DNA from: Phycisphaerales bacterium
GTDB taxonomy: Bacteria > Planctomycetota > Phycisphaerae > Sedimentisphaerales > Anaerohalosphaeraceae
Assembly (NCBI GenBank): GCA_011048645.1
Contig: DSDR01000222.1
Span: 1-9,338 of the forward strand
DNA length: 9,338 nucleotides
Reading direction: 5' to 3'
Under the pieces are notes generated by a model. The model was not told the origin of the DNA. It did no database searches and saw only the letters and a list, made by a program, of their open reading frames with translations. The first letter of the stretch is position 1. Each line of letters begins with the position of its first letter. The position numbers and the translations under genes were made by a program. Positions 7,601 through 9,338 of this stretch are shown here, one piece after another.

Positions 7601-8381
7601 GGATTTGGCGTGGTATCGTTACAACGTTCTCGACGAACATTTGCTGGAACCGAACCCGCAGGAACGTTTGACGCGATTTGTCTATGTCAGCGTTCACCCC
7701 GAAGCGGGCTATCGCGACCTTGATGAAGACGAATGGGAACGTTTTGTCGCCAATGAAAAGACCAAGCTGATCAACGCTGCGTCGCTGGAAGAATCGCTGT
7801 CGCGGGTTACGCAGATCGACCCGTCTATCGGCGCCAAGGCCAAACAGCAGGCGCTGGTGGCGATTATTCTGTCGCTGATCGGCATCATTGGCTATATTTG
7901 GATTCGATTCGGCACGGCACGCTTCGGCGTTGCGGCCATCGTGGCGCTGGTGCATGACGTGTGCATCACGCTGGGGGCGGTTACGGCCTGCACCTACATT
8001 GCAGGAACATCCCTGGGCAGCGCCCTTCTGATCGGCGATTTCAAGATCAATCTGGAAATGATTGCGGCGTTTTTGACCATCATCGGATACTCGCTGAACG
8101 ACACCATCGTCGTCTTTGACCGCATCCGTGAGAATCGCGGCAAATCCACGACATTGACGCCGCAACTGATTACCGACAGCATCAACCAGACCATCGGACG
8201 CACGCTGCTGACCTCGCTGACCACGTTTATCGTCGTGCTGATTATGTACATCTGGGGAGGCGAAGGGCTTCGCGGATTTACCTTTGCCATGCTGATTGGT
8301 ATTGCGGTCGGTACGTACTCCTCAATCGCGATTGCCTCGCCGCTGCTGCTGGTCGGGGCGCCCAAAGAAAACAAAAAGTAA
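4689..8381 (+). CDS. secDF: Fused protein translocase subunit SecD-SecF with large insertions
   Basis: Membrane proton-driven motor that helps pull exported proteins out of the SecYEG channel. The SecD half (about 1-700) has a first membrane helix (7-24), the LGLDLAGGTSL motif (32-42), the P1 region, and a five-helix bundle from about 547 to 690 with D609 in VDANVLIFERIREE. The SecF half has a helix at 721-740, the YDIEFTGGTS motif (750-759), and a second bundle from about 1055 with D1138 in SLNDTIVVFDRIREN. These aspartates match the proton-relay positions of known SecD and SecF. At 1230 residues it is far longer than the usual fused form of about 740-860. Two regions account for this: a charged, helical insertion at about 105-335 in SecD P1 and an enlarged SecF periplasmic region (about 742-1050). 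The gene follows yajC after 43 bases and is closed by a terminator. Confidence 0.97.
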   Translation: MVKDQLWKIVVILIVVAVSALYVYPPHEKLKLGLDLAGGTSLVYEIDTTGLESHEQRGLAQNMIPILLRRIDPTHVANIVMRPQGDTRIEIQLPLASAETRRRRDAYEQALLALEEGNINLLRIRQALNLDPTERQRQFEEFARGNPDRQAVLDELAEIFDLRRQKQEQRDMLADEMDTIREQFADVGLDYETLQYSLTQWLKLDSDERREEIESYVKTHIRDDIEAEDQLSQKQTRARNLIGDYIAIYQRWEPIVNELADPEDGLNVQWHNAIRTLQTLNLNIDQLRDILDMPTASANRGEMIETLKSQFPDRTEKIDAVVQAYDAYIAVGGRLDDPEDLKRMLKGAGVLEFRILPTAEDGNLDALMAYVDALNEKGPKQASDNRYVWCEIENPATWPSGLGVTETFGDKTYVLASNQPNETMLQRGQRQWRLRRAYPTVDRHGARAIGFTFDETAANLFYRLTGSNIGRPLCILLDDRAISAPNVESAIRSQGVITGRFTQTEIDDMVNKLNAGSLPARLSEVPISERTIGATLGADNLQKGIRAGLIGLAIVAVFMLIYYMLAGAIADMALMMNILFVLGVMALLQSTFTLPGIAGLILTIGMSVDANVLIFERIREEQKRGSSIRSAISNGYSRAFSTIFDANVTTFGVAAILYLAASEEIKGFAIVLMLGILASMFTALFVTRVVFDLLTGSRLLTGPLPMFGLFQNVSINWMKLRSVFVVLSGILIVGGLTVFFTRDEATNSKYDIEFTGGTSVQIDLKEGVGLDRAEVESRFREYARSVGNMALAAARVNAVGTTGRQFEINTTETNTTTARLTFEPDETPTVETVLEQIRRAADQLGQRLGQLKVAPVETNGFEVSTSRFNVAAVQDVLTTAFEDENVVVSEPVVHEIVSEAVREAFKDFLTVRENLNIEIIQADRILPGADEAALLADFLGGVKLVCTLKNSVTAEELDARIRDIRFKPDMQDLAWYRYNVLDEHLLEPNPQERLTRFVYVSVHPEAGYRDLDEDEWERFVANEKTKLINAASLEESLSRVTQIDPSIGAKAKQQALVAIILSLIGIIGYIWIRFGTARFGVAAIVALVHDVCITLGAVTACTYIAGTSLGSALLIGDFKINLEMIAAFLTIIGYSLNDTIVVFDRIRENRGKSTTLTPQLITDSINQTIGRTLLTSLTTFIVVLIMYIWGGEGLRGFTFAMLIGIAVGTYSSIAIASPLLLVGAPKENKK

Positions 8382-8406
8382 CTTTCAACCATCCAATAAG
8401 CGTATC

Positions 8407-8447
8407 AGGCCGGCGGGAACCGTGTTTCCCGTCGGCCTTTATCGTCT
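8407..8447 (+). terminator. Rho-independent terminator after secDF
   Basis: A 13-bp stem (8407-8419 with 8426-8438, one G-T pair) closes a 6-base loop, and an interrupted T-rich run follows. It lies 26 bases past the secDF stop and before the next promoter, so it marks the end of the transcription unit. The T-run is short, but the stem is strong and GC-rich. Confidence 0.8.
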
Positions 8448-8481
8448 TGGGACGGCCTCGGTCAAAACAACAAAAATCGAC

Positions 8482-8510
8482 TTTTCATACAGGGCCGTTT
8501 GCATTATACT
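8482..8510 (+). promoter_or_regulatory. Promoter for the glyoxalase-II-like gene, predicting a leaderless transcript
   Basis: TTTTCA (8482-8487, four of six matches) and TATACT (8505-8510, five of six matches) are separated by the ideal 17 bp. The ATG at 8517 lies seven bases after the -10 box, exactly where transcription should begin, so the mRNA is predicted to start at or within a base or two of the start codon. Confidence 0.65.
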
Positions 8511-8516
8511 TCTTCT

Positions 8517-9260
8517 ATGAGTGTGATAACCGTTAAGGCCAATTGGGATAACTGGGTCTATATTCATCCGTATCAAGCCGACCAGTGCTGGACGGTGGAT
8601 CCCTCGGATGCGGCAACCGTCCTGAAATCCATTGCGGACACAGGGCTTTGTTTGACGCATATCCTGGCGACCCACCATCACGCCGACCACATCAGCGGCA
8701 TATCTACTTTGAAAAAGACGTTTCACTGCCGGGTATTCAGCCCGGATGACCGCCGCATCGCCGGCACGGATGTGCGCGTCAAAGACGGTGATGTGTTGAA
8801 ACTGGGCCAGTGGACTGTCACCGTCCTGGCCGTGCCGGGCCATACGACCGACAGTGTCTGCTATTATGGTACACATCCGACCGAACCGCCTGTCCTCTAC
8901 AGCGGCGATACGCTGTTTAGCGGCGGTTGCGGACGTGCCTTTGAATGTGCGCCCGAAACCCTCTTTCATTCCCTCCAACGGCTGGCCGCCCTGCCGGATG
9001 AAACCCGCATTTATCCGGGTCATGATTACACGGAAGAAAATGTTCGCTTTGCGCTGACGCTCGAACCCGACAGGCCGGCGCTTAAAAAAATGCTTGAGGC
9101 CGTCCGGACACACCCTGCCTTTGTACCCACAACGCTTAAACAGGAAAAATCAATCAATCCGTTTCTGCGTTGCCATGAAAACAGCATCCGTCAGGCCGTC
9201 GGACTTGACGACCCTGCCGCTGTCTTTGCGGAACTGCGACGGCGAAAAGACCGATTCTGA
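8517..9260 (+). CDS. gloB: Hydroxyacylglutathione hydrolase-like protein (glyoxalase II)
   Basis: Predicted cytoplasmic metallo-beta-lactamase-fold hydrolase, 247 residues. The family splits S-lactoylglutathione to lactate and glutathione, the second step of methylglyoxal detoxification. Numbered from the ATG at 8517, the binuclear metal site is complete: THHHADH (52-58), H109 in PGHTTDS, D131 in SGDTLFSGGCGR and H169 in YPGHDYT. The C-terminal glyoxalase II domain is also present, with EKSINPFLR (210-218) and the end RRRKDRF. R241 and K244 there match human R249 and K252, which hold the glutathione thioester, so this is closer to true glyoxalase II than to generic beta-lactamase-fold proteins. 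A TTG at 8499 would add six residues, but it overlaps the -10 box, so the ATG is preferred. There is no Shine-Dalgarno. It forms its own transcription unit. Whether the host uses glutathione or another thiol cannot be told here. Confidence 0.92.
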   Translation: MSVITVKANWDNWVYIHPYQADQCWTVDPSDAATVLKSIADTGLCLTHILATHHHADHISGISTLKKTFHCRVFSPDDRRIAGTDVRVKDGDVLKLGQWTVTVLAVPGHTTDSVCYYGTHPTEPPVLYSGDTLFSGGCGRAFECAPETLFHSLQRLAALPDETRIYPGHDYTEENVRFALTLEPDRPALKKMLEAVRTHPAFVPTTLKQEKSINPFLRCHENSIRQAVGLDDPAAVFAELRRRKDRF

Positions 9261-9284
9261 GTCATAAAATTCGCTTATGTGAAC

Positions 9285-9313
9285 TTGACCGGACCGTTGC
9301 TATGGATTATAAC
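9285..9313 (+). promoter_or_regulatory. Strong promoter-like pair at the right edge
   Basis: TTGACC (9285-9290) and TATAAC (9308-9313) each match consensus at five of six positions and are 17 bp apart. Transcription would start near 9320 and run rightward out of the window. No terminator hairpin is evident between the hydrolase stop at 9260 and this site. Confidence 0.5.
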
Positions 9314-9338
9314 TGGACAAAATCAGAATTAGTTTTCA
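9302..9338 (+). CDS. Possible start of a gene running off the right edge
   Basis: An ATG at 9302 opens a frame of 12 codons to the window end, encoding MDYNWTKSELVF. The residue mix is plausible for a real N-terminus, but there is no ribosome site upstream. The frame also overlaps the -10 box of the promoter-like pair at 9285-9313, so at most one of the two readings is likely to be right. No function can be assigned. Confidence 0.2.
   Translation, partial: MDYNWTKSELVF

Noticed and set aside
7413..8165. Long minus-strand open frame (250 codons) opposite the SecF part
   Set aside because: It is a mirror of a clearly conserved coding region, as expected from GC-rich codon use, and has no domain.
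8499..8516. TTG start giving six more residues on the hydrolase
   Set aside because: It overlaps the -10 hexamer and lacks a ribosome site, while the ATG at 8517 begins at the position where glyoxalase II sequences normally start.

Overview
The window carries one block of rightward genes. Nothing convincing is on the minus strand. The gene set points to a planctomycete, most likely of the Phycisphaerae type. The reasons are a TPR protein ending in two RNA polymerase alpha-CTD-like domains, a SecD-SecF fusion with unusually large extra-membrane parts, and a spoIID-like gene sitting directly on tgt-yajC-secDF. This placement comes from recalled family features, not from a search, and is moderate in confidence.

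Layout. Positions 1-402 hold no convincing gene. Two copies of a structured GC-rich repeat about 78 bp long (period 99 bp) and a third partial tail fill 1-217. A hairpin follows at 237-259, and then comes a good sigma70-type promoter (292-319). Its predicted start site lies inside a perfect 9-bp palindrome (320-342). A second 9-bp hairpin (359-384) lies in the leader. The TPR/alpha-CTD gene runs 403-1740. A predicted SpoIID/LytB-domain lipoprotein (about 1780-3066), tgt (3063-4211), yajC (4208-4645) and fused secDF (4689-8381) follow as a probable operon. Two of the junctions are 4-base ATGA stop/start overlaps. A strong hairpin terminator (8407-8438) closes the unit. A separate promoter (8482-8510) then drives a glyoxalase-II-like hydrolase (8517-9260), apparently from a leaderless transcript. 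The last 78 bases contain a promoter-like pair and perhaps the start of another gene.

Function. Tgt inserts the queuosine precursor into tRNA. YajC and SecDF assist the Sec translocon, with SecDF using the proton gradient to pull exported proteins across the membrane. The SpoIID-like lipoprotein is expected to act outside the cytoplasmic membrane on glycan strands. It is a plausible Sec client and shares the transcript with the export genes. The TPR/alpha-CTD protein looks like a regulator or adaptor that borrows the DNA- and factor-binding module of RNA polymerase. The hydrolase would complete detoxification of methylglyoxal adducts.

The best leads are the large helical insertion in SecD with a weak threefold internal pattern, the enlarged periplasmic part of SecF, the tandem alpha-CTD protein with its palindrome-bearing promoter and leader, the repeats with a base-pair-preserving change in one stem, and the leaderless hydrolase gene. 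I see no defence system, CRISPR array, transposon or RNA gene.
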